Shown here one piece after another: positions 8,405-17,213 of a DNA stretch of 33,933 nucleotides. The notes under the pieces are model-generated. The model saw only the letters and a program-made list of their open reading frames with translations. It made no database searches and had not been told where the DNA came from. The stretch comes from Flavobacterium sp. (GTDB lineage Bacteria; Bacteroidota; Bacteroidia; Flavobacteriales; Flavobacteriaceae). Numbering within the stretch: position 1 is the stretch's first letter; each line of letters starts with the position of its first letter. The position numbers and the translations under genes are program-made. The stretch lies in assembly GCA_014377455.1 (NCBI GenBank), contig JACMPO010000030.1, positions 1 through 33,933 on the forward strand, read 5' to 3'.

Positions 8405-9427
8405 CTATTTATATTCCTTCACAGCATCCACAAATGCCTTCGCATGATCTACAGGAATATTTGGCAAAATTCCGTGACCAAGGTTTACTATATAATTGTC
8501 TTTTCCGAATTCGTTTATCATTTCGTGCACCATTTTTTTGATGGTTGAAATTGGCGACAATAATCGTGATGGATCAAAATTTCCTTGTAATGTGATTTTT
8601 CCGCCTGTTAAATAACGAGCATTACTTGCTGAACATGTCCAATCTACACCAAGTGCTGATGCTTTTGATTTAGCCATGTCGTTTAAAGCAAACCAACATC
8701 CTTTTCCGAAAACAATTACTTTGGTGTCTTCTGAAAGTGCCTCAACGATTTGGTTGATGTATTTCCATGAAAATTCTTGATAATCGATTGGTGCTAACAT
8801 GCCGCCCCAAGAATCGAAAATCTGAACAGCATTACAACCCGCTTTTACTTTTTCTTTTAAATATAAAATAGTTGTATCAGTGATTTTTTGCAGTAAAGTA
8901 TGCGCTGCAACTGGATTTGAAAAACAAAAGCCTTTCGCCGTATCAAAACTTTTTGACCCTTTTCCTTCTACACAATAGCAAAAAATTGTCCAAGGCGAAC
9001 CTGCAAAACCAATAAGCGGAACCTCATCGTTCAACATTTCTTTGGTTAATTTTATGGCATCAAAAACGTAACCTAAAGTTTCATGAACATCGGGAACAAT
9101 TACTTGATCTACTTGTTCCATTGTGCGAATAGGATTTGGAATAATGGGTCCCAAATTGTCTTTCAATTCAACGTGAATTCCCATTGCTCTGGGAACAACT
9201 AAAATATCTGAAAATAAAATAGCTGCATCTGGTTTTACAATTCTAATGGGTTGCACCGTTATTTCTGCTGCTAGTTCTGGTGTTTCGCAACGTGTGAAAA
9301 AGTCGTATTTGTCACGCAAAGCTCTGAATTCTGGTAAATATCTTCCAGCTTGTCGCATCATCCATACTGGTGGACGTTCTACGGTTTCGTTATTTAATGC
9401 TCTTAAAAATAGGTCGTTTTTAATCAT
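8405..9427 (-). CDS. hemE: Uroporphyrinogen decarboxylase HemE
   Basis: Removes four carboxyl groups from uroporphyrinogen III to give coproporphyrinogen III. It has 340 residues, the usual length. The N-terminal signature [17 protein letters not shown] carries the conserved substrate-binding arginines, followed by [16 protein letters not shown] (conserved Asp) and [11 protein letters not shown]. The [11 protein letters not shown] motif is at the C-terminus. Its ATG is one base downstream of the stop codon of the T9SS esterase gene, so translation of the two is probably coupled. Confidence 0.97.
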   Translation of the reverse strand: MIKNDLFLRALNNETVERPPVWMMRQAGRYLPEFRALRDKYDFFTRCETPELAAEITVQPIRIVKPDAAILFSDILVVPRAMGIHVELKDNLGPIIPNPIRTMEQVDQVIVPDVHETLGYVFDAIKLTKEMLNDEVPLIGFAGSPWTIFCYCVEGKGSKSFDTAKGFCFSNPVAAHTLLQKITDTTILYLKEKVKAGCNAVQIFDSWGGMLAPIDYQEFSWKYINQIVEALSEDTKVIVFGKGCWFALNDMAKSKASALGVDWTCSASNARYLTGGKITLQGNFDPSRLLSPISTIKKMVHEMINEFGKDNYIVNLGHGILPNIPVDHAKAFVDAVKEYK

Positions 9428-9428
9428 T

Positions 9429-10787
9429 TTATAATATTATTTTTTTATTTAAAGTAGCATTCAAAATAAAATAAATGCCTTTTTGAAATTCTTTATTTAA
9501 TGGATTGTTTCCATTTTTAAGAGTCATTTTGTCAACCAATTTCCCATCTGTCGAAAAGATGTAAACGTCTTGATTATCTTTTAATCCTTCAACAAAAAGT
9601 TGGTTATTACTGGTTTTGAAAATGTTAATTTTATCGTTTATAAATGAATTGTTCGCCAACGTAACATTTTGAAAAAGCCATAAATAAGCTGCTGCAAATT
9701 CGCCTCTCCAATAACCTTCGGAATGTGTGCCGTAACTATCGTATTTTGTTTGAGTATTTGAAGTAGCTAATTGCTTGTTTTGAAAAGCATTTTTGACATC
9801 GTTACAGTCTGGAACCATAGTGGAATCTTCATTTGTGCCTGCTACGAAATACATTCTGGAGTTGGAATAATTTTGAGAATTTGTATTTATATAATTTAAT
9901 AATTGGGGTTTTGCAAACCAATAAGCCGAGCTAAAATTGCCCACTTTTTGAAAAATATTTGGATATTTTGCTCCAATATAAGATGAAATTAATGCACCCA
10001 TTGAACTTCCTACAAGAGCATTATATTGCGCTTCAGGTTTGGTTCTGTAATTCAAATCGATATAAGGTTTTAATGTTTCGGCTACAAATTGTGCATACAA
10101 ATCGCCTTGTCCGCCACCATAACTTGGGTTGTTCCATGGAGAATATTCGTTTAGTCTTTCTGATCCACCGTTGTCAATTCCGACAACAATAGCACCATAA
10201 TTTCCTTGATTAAAAAGCGAATTCAAGGTTTCATCTACTTGCCATTCGCCAGAAAATGATGTGGCTACGTCAAATAAATTTTGTCCGTCTTGCATATACA
10301 AAACAGGGTAGGTTTTAGTTATAGTGTTATAATCTGGTGGAAGATAAAGCCAAATTTTGCGGTTGCGGTTGAGTTGTGGCATAAAAAAAGACGTGCTCAA
10401 AATGGAAACATTACTTGCTGCGGTACTATTTGTTCCACCCAAATCTTCCCAACTTTGAACCGTTAAATTAATTGTTTGCGGATTTCCTGTAAAACTAAAA
10501 CTTCGGTTTGTTAAATATCCGCCATTTGCATTGCCTTCAACCGTTGCCCAACTTCCGCGAGTAAATTTATATTCAACAGTTCCAGTACCTTCTGGAATTA
10601 CAATTTGATATTGACCATTTCCTAAATCTTGCAGTTGATTAGCCGTTGCATTCCAACTATTTAAACTTGATGGCATAAATATCGTAGCACTTTGTGGCGT
10701 ATTGGTCGGAATTTGAGTGATTTTCAAAGTGACTTGGGCAAAAATCACATTTTCAAAGAGTAAGACTAAATAAATAAATTTTTTCAT
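9429..10787 (-). CDS. Secreted esterase-fold hydrolase with T9SS sorting domain
   Basis: A 452-residue protein with four parts. A signal peptide is at residues 1-17 (ending FAQ). An N-terminal beta-sandwich at about 20-115 resembles glycogen- or starch-binding/E-set modules ([18 protein letters not shown]). An esterase-D-like alpha/beta hydrolase domain spans about 130-375, with nucleophile S262 in GSSMG and a likely His355 (YGTHSEGYW); the acid is probably in the TNEDS segment. A C-terminal type IX sorting domain lies at about 380-452 ([18 protein letters not shown]). It is therefore exported by the T9SS to the cell surface or medium. It starts 16 bases after hemD and ends 1 base before hemE, although its role has no obvious link to heme. 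Substrate is unknown; carbohydrate-linked esters or siderophores are possible. Confidence 0.88.
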   Translation of the reverse strand: MKKFIYLVLLFENVIFAQVTLKITQIPTNTPQSATIFMPSSLNSWNATANQLQDLGNGQYQIVIPEGTGTVEYKFTRGSWATVEGNANGGYLTNRSFSFTGNPQTINLTVQSWEDLGGTNSTAASNVSILSTSFFMPQLNRNRKIWLYLPPDYNTITKTYPVLYMQDGQNLFDVATSFSGEWQVDETLNSLFNQGNYGAIVVGIDNGGSERLNEYSPWNNPSYGGGQGDLYAQFVAETLKPYIDLNYRTKPEAQYNALVGSSMGALISSYIGAKYPNIFQKVGNFSSAYWFAKPQLLNYINTNSQNYSNSRMYFVAGTNEDSTMVPDCNDVKNAFQNKQLATSNTQTKYDSYGTHSEGYWRGEFAAAYLWLFQNVTLANNSFINDKINIFKTSNNQLFVEGLKDNQDVYIFSTDGKLVDKMTLKNGNNPLNKEFQKGIYFILNATLNKKIIL

Positions 10788-10803
10788 TTTTTTCTAATTA
10801 AAT

Positions 10804-11472
10804 TTAAGAAAATTCTATTATAACGTCCTGAATTACATAATCAACCGATGGTTTGTCTGCAATTATGATATTCATTATTTTTTTATTTTCTAATGCTTCT
10901 GCTGTGGTTTCCCCTATACAAAAGCAAATTTCGTTTTTTATGGTATTCAATTTCAAATAACTTTCAACACCTGATGGACTAAAAAATAGAATTCCGTCTA
11001 ATTTTTCTTTAATTTTTTTAGATGTTATTTTGGTTTCATACACTTCAATTTCGTTGAACGTGATTTCGTTTTCTTTTAAAGCATTTGGTAACACATCTCG
11101 ACGTAAATTTCCGCTGAAAAAAGTAAAAGATTCACTCGAATAGACTAAGGATATTATCTCGGCCAAATCTGCTGCGTATCCTGTGTAAGCAACAACATTG
11201 AATCCGTTTTCAGTTAATAATTCTTTGGTTTTCATTCCAACAGAAAATACGTTTCTCGGTTTTAATTCTCCTACTTTTGGATGATTTAAGATACTTTGAA
11301 CGGCATTTTGACTTGTAAAAATTAAATTATCGTTAACCTTTGATAATTCAAAATTCTTGCTATTTGTTTCAATAAAATCTTCTTCAATTAGATTGATGTT
11401 GGCGTTTACTAATTCTTGCTTTTGATTTGGTAAAAGCTTTTTGGTTGATAATATGCTGATTCGTTTTGTCAT
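10804..11472 (-). CDS. hemD: Uroporphyrinogen-III synthase HemD
   Basis: Closes hydroxymethylbilane with inversion of ring D to give uroporphyrinogen III. It has 222 residues. HemD is poorly conserved, but the pattern fits: two alternating alpha/beta halves, NLIFTSQNAVQSIL near residue 50 (the conserved TSxNAV segment), a VGMKTKELL segment, FFSPSGVESYL (SPSxV segment) and CIGETTAEAL. It is placed after hemC, the standard position for hemD. The spacer to hemC holds palindromic element B. Confidence 0.93.
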   Translation of the reverse strand: MTKRISILSTKKLLPNQKQELVNANINLIEEDFIETNSKNFELSKVNDNLIFTSQNAVQSILNHPKVGELKPRNVFSVGMKTKELLTENGFNVVAYTGYAADLAEIISLVYSSESFTFFSGNLRRDVLPNALKENEITFNEIEVYETKITSKKIKEKLDGILFFSPSGVESYLKLNTIKNEICFCIGETTAEALENKKIMNIIIADKPSVDYVIQDVIIEFS

Positions 11473-11484
11473 TATTTCTTTTTA

Positions 11485-11546
11485 AACCATTAAGGAATTA
11501 AGAAAAATTAAGGACAAACTTAATGAAACTTAATACCTTAATGGTT
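11485..11546. repeat. Palindromic intergenic element, copy B
   Basis: A 62-bp element bounded by a 15-bp inverted repeat with one mismatch (left arm 11485-11499, right arm 11532-11546, ends AACCATTAAGG / CCTTAATGGTT). Read on the plus strand it matches the reverse complement of copy A at most positions, including an inner AAGAAAAATTAAG block. It fills most of the hemC-hemD spacer. Confidence 0.85.
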
Positions 11547-11550
11547 CAAT

Positions 11551-12477
11551 TTATTTCTTTAATTGTTTCTTTATTTCTACCATCAATTCGCTTCCGCCAT
11601 TATTTAAAATTTCTTGAGCGCAATTGAATCCCAATTTTTTCCATTCAGAAATGTCTACTTTTTTCTCGATTTCTAATTTTTGTTTTCCATCAATTGATAG
11701 CAAAACTCCTTTGAAATCTATAGTATCTTCCTTTTCATTATAGGTTGAAAGTGCTCCAATTGGTGCCGTGCATCCACCTTCTAATGTTTTTAAAAACTGT
11801 CGTTCTATATAAGTACAAATTTCGGTTTCAATATGATTTAATTGAGATAAAGCATCTAAAGTAAAGGCATCATCTGCCATTGCTACTACAACCATTGCGC
11901 CTTGTGCTGGTGCTGGAATCATCCAATCTAAGTTGATGTAATTCTCTGGTTTTAAGTTAATTCGTTCTAATCCTGCAGCTGCGAAAACAGCACCGTTCCA
12001 GTCATTATCTTGCAATTTTTGCATTCTCGTATTTACGTTTCCACGTAAATCTACCACTTCATGATTTGGATATTTATTCCACCACATGGCTTGACGACGC
12101 AAACTTCCTGTTGCGATAGTTCCGTTTGATTCTAAAAAATCTAAATTTCCTTTGTGAACCAAAATGTCTAAAATATTGGCTCGTTCCAAAACTGCTGCTT
12201 GCACAATCCCGATTGGAAGTGCGGTTGGAACGTCTTTCATAGAATGCACGGCAATATCAACTTGACGGTTAATCATTGCAATGTCTAAAGTTTTTGTGAA
12301 AATTCCAGTAATACCGAGTTCGTAAAGTGGCTTGTCGAGAATAATATCACCTTGCGATTTTACAGCAATAATTTCAGTTTTATAACCTAAATCGTTGAGT
12401 TGTTTTTGAACCGTGTGTGCTTGCCAAAGTGCTAATTCACTGTCACGAGTTCCTATACGTATTGTTTTATCAGACAT
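11551..12477 (-). CDS. hemC: Hydroxymethylbilane synthase (porphobilinogen deaminase) HemC
   Basis: Polymerises four porphobilinogens into hydroxymethylbilane. It has 308 residues, normal length. The start IRIGTRDSELALWQA is the classic HemC N-terminus. The catalytic Asp lies in the SMKDVP segment (79-84), the arginine-rich GSLRRQA is at about 124-130, and the dipyrromethane cofactor is attached at C236 in EGGCTAPIGA. It is the second gene of the cluster; the 135-base spacer from hemA carries the longer palindromic element C. Confidence 0.97.
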   Translation of the reverse strand: MSDKTIRIGTRDSELALWQAHTVQKQLNDLGYKTEIIAVKSQGDIILDKPLYELGITGIFTKTLDIAMINRQVDIAVHSMKDVPTALPIGIVQAAVLERANILDILVHKGNLDFLESNGTIATGSLRRQAMWWNKYPNHEVVDLRGNVNTRMQKLQDNDWNGAVFAAAGLERINLKPENYINLDWMIPAPAQGAMVVVAMADDAFTLDALSQLNHIETEICTYIERQFLKTLEGGCTAPIGALSTYNEKEDTIDFKGVLLSIDGKQKLEIEKKVDISEWKKLGFNCAQEILNNGGSELMVEIKKQLKK

Positions 12478-12488
12478 TTTTTTGTTTA

Positions 12489-12614
12489 AACCATTAAGAA
12501 CATTAAGTTACATTAAAGATTATTAATTATTAGTTTATGCTAAATTTTTAAGTTTATAAAAGAAATTCAAATTACACAATTGATATCTTAATTTCCTTCA
12601 TATTCTTAATGGTT
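12489..12614. repeat. Palindromic intergenic element, copy C (longer, divergent)
   Basis: A 126-bp stretch bounded by the same 10-bp termini as copies A and B (AACCATTAAG at 12489-12498, CTTAATGGTT at 12605-12614), with further ATTAAG units inside the left half. The interior is longer and does not align simply with A and B, so it may be a degenerate or expanded relative. The right terminus overlaps two bases of the hemA stop codon. Confidence 0.55.
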
Positions 12615-13872
12615 AAGAAAAAAATTTCTCTTGTTCCAATTGAAATACTTTTTCAATCCATTCAATTCCTTCTTCCATTGAATCGCCGTCTTTTAAATGG
12701 TTTACAAAGTGATTTGTGATTTTTTGAATGATTCTATTGCTGATTAATTCAGCTTGTTGTTCGTCAAAATTGGATAATTTTTTGCGTTGAAAATTCAATT
12801 CGCCGTCTTTAATGGAATTTAATTTTTCTTTCAAAGCGTGAATTGTTGGCGCAAATTTTCGATTTTTAGACCAAGTGATGAATTCTTCTTTTATTTCTTC
12901 AATAATTGCTTCGGCTTGCGGAATATGAAGTTTACGATTTTCTAGAGTTTCATCTGTAATTTGAGACAAATAATCCAAATGAATCAACGTTACGCCTTTA
13001 ATCTCTTGAACATTTTCATGAACGTTTTTCGGAATTGATAAATCTAAAATCAAAAGTGGTTTTTTCAAATTCAAAATCGCTTTATCAATAGTCGGATTTT
13101 GAGCGCCAGTTGCCACCACCACAACGTCGGCATTTTGTAATTCCAATTGTAAATCGGCGTAATCTTTAACCACTAAATCCAATTTATTTGCCAATTTTTC
13201 GGCTTTATCTTTGGTACGATTGATTAAAGTAATATGATCGTGTTTGGTATGTTTTACAAGGTTTTCGCAAGTATTTCTACCAATTTTTCCAGTTCCGAAA
13301 AGCAGAATGTTTTTATTAGAAACATCTTCAACATTTTTAATAATATATTGAACCGATGCAAACGAAACTGACGTTGCGCCTGAGGAAATTTCGGTATCGG
13401 TTTTGATTTTTTTGCTGGCTTGAATTACCGAATTTACCAAACGTTCCATGAAAGTATTAACTAATCCGTTAGATTTACTTTCGTTGAAAGCAATTTTTAT
13501 TTGACTAATAATTTCAAAATCGCCTAAAATTTGACTGTCTAAACCTGTTCCCACACGAAACATATGGTTGATAGCTTCGTGATTTTTATAGATGTAAGCT
13601 ACTTCTTGAAACTCTTGAACGCTTCCTTGACTGTTTTCGCAAAGTAGTTTTATTAACTCATACGGATGATTTGCAAAACCATAAATTTCGGTTCTGTTGC
13701 AGGTCGAAGTCACTATCAATGCTTTAATTCCTTCGGCTTCGGCTTGCATCAATAACGTTGACTTAGCTTTAGCATCCAGACTAAATTTTCCTCTCATAAC
13801 CGCATCGGCTTTTTTATAACTGATACCTAATGCGTAAAAAGAAGTATGTTTAGACATATTAAAATTTTCCAT
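12613..13872 (-). CDS. hemA: Glutamyl-tRNA reductase HemA
   Basis: NADPH-dependent reduction of Glu-tRNA(Glu) to glutamate-1-semialdehyde, the committed step of C5-pathway heme synthesis. I start it at the ATG at 13872 (419 residues). A longer reading from 13899 is open, but a -7 type box (TAATTTTG, 13897-13904) overlaps that codon, and family proteins start near MENF..SKH. The catalytic cysteine is C58 in STCNRTEIYG. The NADPH-binding loop is LLFGTGKIGRNTCENL, followed by a C-terminal dimerisation helix region. It is the first gene of the minus-strand heme cluster and divergent from the AraC-type regulator gene, with about 225 bases between the two starts. Confidence 0.95.
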   Translation of the reverse strand: MENFNMSKHTSFYALGISYKKADAVMRGKFSLDAKAKSTLLMQAEAEGIKALIVTSTCNRTEIYGFANHPYELIKLLCENSQGSVQEFQEVAYIYKNHEAINHMFRVGTGLDSQILGDFEIISQIKIAFNESKSNGLVNTFMERLVNSVIQASKKIKTDTEISSGATSVSFASVQYIIKNVEDVSNKNILLFGTGKIGRNTCENLVKHTKHDHITLINRTKDKAEKLANKLDLVVKDYADLQLELQNADVVVVATGAQNPTIDKAILNLKKPLLILDLSIPKNVHENVQEIKGVTLIHLDYLSQITDETLENRKLHIPQAEAIIEEIKEEFITWSKNRKFAPTIHALKEKLNSIKDGELNFQRKKLSNFDEQQAELISNRIIQKITNHFVNHLKDGDSMEEGIEWIEKVFQLEQEKFFS

Positions 13873-13896
13873 AAATACTTTTCTAAAAAAGTTAAA

Positions 13897-13904
13897 CAAA
13901 ATTA
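13897..13904 (-). promoter_or_regulatory. Putative -7 box of the hemA promoter
   Basis: On the minus strand TAATTTTG matches TAnnTTTG exactly and lies about 25 bases upstream of the chosen hemA ATG. No strong -33 TTG is seen. It supports the shorter hemA start. Confidence 0.4.
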
Positions 13905-13997
13905 TTGCTATCTATTTTATAAAAATAACGCTCTAAGAACTTTTTGTGTCGCTTTGAGATTTTTAATCCAAAAAGATTAATTCAACGTAAATTCTAT

Positions 13998-14005
13998 TAA
14001 ATTTG
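13998..14005 (+). promoter_or_regulatory. Putative -7 box for the AraC-type regulator gene
   Basis: On the plus strand TAAATTTG matches TAnnTTTG. It would give a leader of roughly 85 bases before the regulator ATG at 14098. The intergenic region is AT-rich, so a chance match is possible. Confidence 0.35.
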
Positions 14006-14097
14006 CAATGATAACAAGTGTTTCAAAAATTATTGTTTAGATTAATTCTAAATAACAATTTGTTCATTCCACTTCTTATTTACGAAAAAATATCGCT

Positions 14098-14964
14098 ATG
14101 GGTTCTCAAGAAGAGATAAAAATTGAAAATGATTTTATGTTGTTGCGATTTCAAAATGATGCAGGTGATAATTATCATGTAAAAAGACATGTAAACCAAG
14201 GGCTAATTCAGTTTCATTTTGGGATAAAAGGCAGGGCTAAATTTGTGTTTAACGAAGGGAATTATGCACTAGAATTGAGAGATGAAAAGTCATTATTATT
14301 TTATAATCCTCAAAAAGAATTACCTTTAAATATGGAATTAGCACCCAATTCGTGGATAATTTCTGTGCTAATTTCAATACAAAAATTCCACAGTTTATTT
14401 TCAAATAATGCGAATCATATTCCTTTTTTAAGTGAAGAAAACAAAGATCAAAAATATTATAAGGAGAACAACATAAGTCCATCGATGTCTATAGTTTTAA
14501 GCCAATTGTTTCATTATAATTTGAATCCTTCAATTAAAAACTTATATTACAAAGGAAAAGGATATGAACTTTTAAGTTTATTTTTTAATCGAACTGAAGA
14601 TTCAAATGTAGAACAATGTCCATTTTTAATTGATGATGAAAAATTAAAAATTAAAAAAGCCAAAGAGATTATAATTATAAATATGGCGGAACCACCAGGA
14701 TTAGAAGAACTTTCGGAGCAAGTAGGTTTGAGTTTGAAAAAATTAAAAATCGGTTTTAAACAGTTATATGGTGATACCGTTTACGGATTTTTATTTGATT
14801 ATAAAATGGATTATGCCCGTCAATTATTAGATTCTGGTTCTTATAACGTAAACGAAGTAGGTTTAAAAATTGGTTACAGCACCGGAAGCCATTTTATTGC
14901 CGCATTTAAGAAAAAATTTGCAACTACACCTAAAAAGTATTTGATGTCGAAAAACACAAATTAA
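14098..14964 (+). CDS. AraC-family (PchR-like) transcriptional regulator
   Basis: A 288-residue regulator. Residues about 1-110 look like a beta-rich sensing domain. The C-terminal DNA-binding domain has two helix-turn-helix units at about 200-222 (GLEELSEQVGLSLKKLKIGF) and 249-270 (NVNEVGLKIGYSTGSHFIAAF), ending KKKFATTPKKYL. The segment KLKIGFKQLYGDTVYGFLFDYKM is the type seen in PchR-like regulators, which respond to ferric siderophores. It is divergent from hemA and 106 bases upstream of hemH on the same strand, so control of iron or heme metabolism is the best inference. The ligand is unknown. Confidence 0.88.
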   Translation: MGSQEEIKIENDFMLLRFQNDAGDNYHVKRHVNQGLIQFHFGIKGRAKFVFNEGNYALELRDEKSLLFYNPQKELPLNMELAPNSWIISVLISIQKFHSLFSNNANHIPFLSEENKDQKYYKENNISPSMSIVLSQLFHYNLNPSIKNLYYKGKGYELLSLFFNRTEDSNVEQCPFLIDDEKLKIKKAKEIIIINMAEPPGLEELSEQVGLSLKKLKIGFKQLYGDTVYGFLFDYKMDYARQLLDSGSYNVNEVGLKIGYSTGSHFIAAFKKKFATTPKKYLMSKNTN

Positions 14965-15070
14965 TTATTTAATTAAAATAATTAATGAATATCAAACAAG
15001 AATTAAAAAATTGTTAATCAAAATAATCAAAAAAGAAGTTTAATTACTTTTATAAAAAAAATTGCACACC

Positions 15071-16087
15071 ATGAAAGGAGTATTGTTAGTAAATTTAGGT
15101 TCGCCAGAAAGTCCAACTGCTAAGGATGTAAAACCTTATTTAGACGAATTTTTAATGGATAAATATGTAATCGACGTTCCTTTTTTACTTCGTGCATTAC
15201 TGGTTCGTGGCGTTATTTTGCAAACAAGACCTAAAAAGTCTGCCGAGGCTTATGCAAGAATTTGGACTGATGAAGGTTCACCATTAATTGTTATTTCCAA
15301 AAAAATGCATGAAAAAGTTAAAAATATGGTAGATATTCCTGTTGCTTTGGCGATGCGTTATGGAACAATTACAATACTTAAAGGACTACAAGAATTGCAC
15401 GATAAAGGTGTAAATGAAGTACTGTTATTTCCACTTTATCCGCAACACGCAATGGCATCTACAACTTCAATAGTTGCCTTAGCAGAAGAGTTGAGAGCAA
15501 AGCATTTCCCGGAAATGAAATTTAAAATAGTTCCTGCATTTTACAACAAACCCGATTATGTTCAAGCATTAGCTAACTCAATTAAGAAATACTTGGATAC
15601 TTTTGAATACGATCATTTACTGTTTTCTTACCACGGAATTCCAAAAAGACATATTCGAAAAACAGACATTACCAAGTCGCACTGTAAAATGGATTTTTCA
15701 TGCTGTCATACCGCTTCGCCTGCACATGAATTTTGTTATAGTCATCAATGTTATGAAACTACAAAACAAGTAGTAAAATTACTGGGAATTCCTGAAGGAA
15801 AATACAGTCAAACATTTCAGTCTCGTTTAGCCGGAGATAAGTGGCTCACTCCTTATACCGATGTTGAAGTTAATAAAATGCCAGAAAAAGGAATCAAGAA
15901 ATTGGCGGTTGTGACACCAGCTTTCGTATCTGACTGCTTAGAAACTTTAGAAGAAATTGCAATGGAGGCCAACCACGAATTTAAAGTGCATGGTGGGTTA
16001 GATTTTATGGCAATTCCCTGTATGAATGATGGTGATGAATGGTGTGGTGTAGTTGCAAATTGGATAAAAGATTATCAAAAAAATTAA
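15071..16087 (+). CDS. hemH: Ferrochelatase HemH
   Basis: Inserts Fe2+ into protoporphyrin IX. I start it at the ATG at 15071 (MKGVLLVNLGSPESPT, 338 residues); an upstream in-frame TTG would add only three residues. The catalytic His is H188 in LLFSYHGIPKRHI and the conserved acidic segment is SDCLETLEEI near 288-297. A cysteine-rich stretch (C205, C211, C212, C222, C227) lies in the middle of the protein, where some bacterial ferrochelatases bind a [2Fe-2S] cluster. hemH is transcribed away from the hemA-hemB cluster and downstream of the AraC-type regulator gene, and it converges on a glycosyltransferase gene. Confidence 0.97.
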   Translation: MKGVLLVNLGSPESPTAKDVKPYLDEFLMDKYVIDVPFLLRALLVRGVILQTRPKKSAEAYARIWTDEGSPLIVISKKMHEKVKNMVDIPVALAMRYGTITILKGLQELHDKGVNEVLLFPLYPQHAMASTTSIVALAEELRAKHFPEMKFKIVPAFYNKPDYVQALANSIKKYLDTFEYDHLLFSYHGIPKRHIRKTDITKSHCKMDFSCCHTASPAHEFCYSHQCYETTKQVVKLLGIPEGKYSQTFQSRLAGDKWLTPYTDVEVNKMPEKGIKKLAVVTPAFVSDCLETLEEIAMEANHEFKVHGGLDFMAIPCMNDGDEWCGVVANWIKDYQKN

Positions 16088-16099
16088 AATTACATTGTT

Positions 16100-17134
16100 T
16101 TAAATTTTATTAATTTTTGAAATTATTTCTTCAACTGTAATTGTTCTCATAGCATTTTCATACCCTGAAACATTTATATTCCCATAGACAGATGTTGGAA
16201 TTAGTGGAAATTGAATTCTATCTGCTGTAAGGAAATTTTCAAAAGGCTGGTTAAAAGGTGCAAAACCAACATGCGGATGAGTAGAACCCCAAAGTGTAAT
16301 CACTTTCACACCTAACATTGCGGCGATATGTCCATTTCCAGAATCCATGGAAAGCATTACATCCAGATTGGAAATCAGTTCTAATTCTTCTTTTAAATTT
16401 AGTTTCCCAGCTATGACAATGCAATTTTTATTGTCCCTGGAAAATTGATTTAAAATTTCAATTTCTTTTTTTCCACCGCCAAAAAGAAAAATTTTATTGT
16501 TATTTATAGAAAGTTCATTTATAACTTTTTGCATCAAGTCTTTTGGGTAAACTTTACTTTCATACTGGGCAAAAGGAGCAATTCCAATCCACTTTAAATT
16601 GCCTTTATTACCTGTTATAGATACAATTTTTTCAGATAAAATTGCCTTATCTGGGATATTCGGCTGCGTTAAATCTACTTTTATATTAAGTTTAATGAAA
16701 GTAGTCGCATAACGGCTAATCACCGGTTGTAACGGTTTAAAAATCTTATTTTTCGACCGAGTTAGTACTTTTTTTTCAGTTCTTCCTTTATCTGTAAAAG
16801 CTACTTTTGTTCCGCTTAAAGAAAACAAATTTCTAATTATTTTAGATCGGATAACGTTATGTAAATCGACAAAAGCATTGATATTTAATTTTTTTAAATC
16901 TGCATATAAATTAAAAATTCCTAAAAGTCCTTTGTGACGATTATTTAAATCAACGTCAAAAAATGTAACATTATTGATTCCATCAAAAAAAGGTTTGTAA
17001 AATGGTCTTGAAATAAATGTGACTTTAACGTCAGGATTTTGTTCTACGACTGCTCTAATTACTGGAACAGTCATAGCTACATCTCCCATTGCGGAAAGCC
17101 TTATAACGGCGATATGAACTATTTTTTTTGTCAA
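16100..17134 (-). CDS. Family 9 glycosyltransferase (heptosyltransferase-like)
   Basis: A 344-residue GT-B fold enzyme of the ADP-heptose:LPS heptosyltransferase family. Family marks are the N-terminal IRLSAMGDVAMTVPVIRAV with the catalytic-region Asp18, the IGIAPFAQYESKVYPKD start of the C-terminal Rossmann half (about 183-199), and the nucleotide-sugar motif MDSGNGHIAAMLG at 263-275 followed by LWGSTHPHVGFAP. It is expected to build lipopolysaccharide core at the inner face of the cytoplasmic membrane. The exact acceptor cannot be read. A terminator-like hairpin separates it from the ompH-like gene upstream, so it may have its own promoter. Confidence 0.9.
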   Translation of the reverse strand: MTKKIVHIAVIRLSAMGDVAMTVPVIRAVVEQNPDVKVTFISRPFYKPFFDGINNVTFFDVDLNNRHKGLLGIFNLYADLKKLNINAFVDLHNVIRSKIIRNLFSLSGTKVAFTDKGRTEKKVLTRSKNKIFKPLQPVISRYATTFIKLNIKVDLTQPNIPDKAILSEKIVSITGNKGNLKWIGIAPFAQYESKVYPKDLMQKVINELSINNNKIFLFGGGKKEIEILNQFSRDNKNCIVIAGKLNLKEELELISNLDVMLSMDSGNGHIAAMLGVKVITLWGSTHPHVGFAPFNQPFENFLTADRIQFPLIPTSVYGNINVSGYENAMRTITVEEIISKINKI

Positions 17135-17141
17135 TATTTTT

Positions 17142-17192
17142 AAAAAATAAAACCTGTTTAATTGTATTTTTATAGAGATTAATCAGGTTTTA
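17142..17192 (-). terminator. Rho-independent terminator after the ompH-like gene
   Basis: On the minus strand a 9-bp perfect stem (TAAAACCTG at the 3' side of the ompH-like gene, CAGGTTTTA) is extended by a further 5 bp after a T/T mismatch and is followed directly by TTTTTTA. It lies between the ompH-like stop and the glycosyltransferase start. Confidence 0.65.
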
Positions 17193-17213
17193 GTGAGATT
17201 GAGTTTCGAAGAA

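Noticed and set aside
8348..8406. GTTGTTGGT / ACCAACAAC inverted repeat between hemE and hemF
   Set aside because: 9 bp arms about 40 bases apart with a low-complexity interior; too weak to call a terminator or element, though it resembles Bacteroidota intergenic filler.
14960..14986. AT-only 11-bp palindrome after the AraC-type regulator gene
   Set aside because: Composed of A and T only in AT-rich DNA and with no T-run geometry; not called as a terminator.
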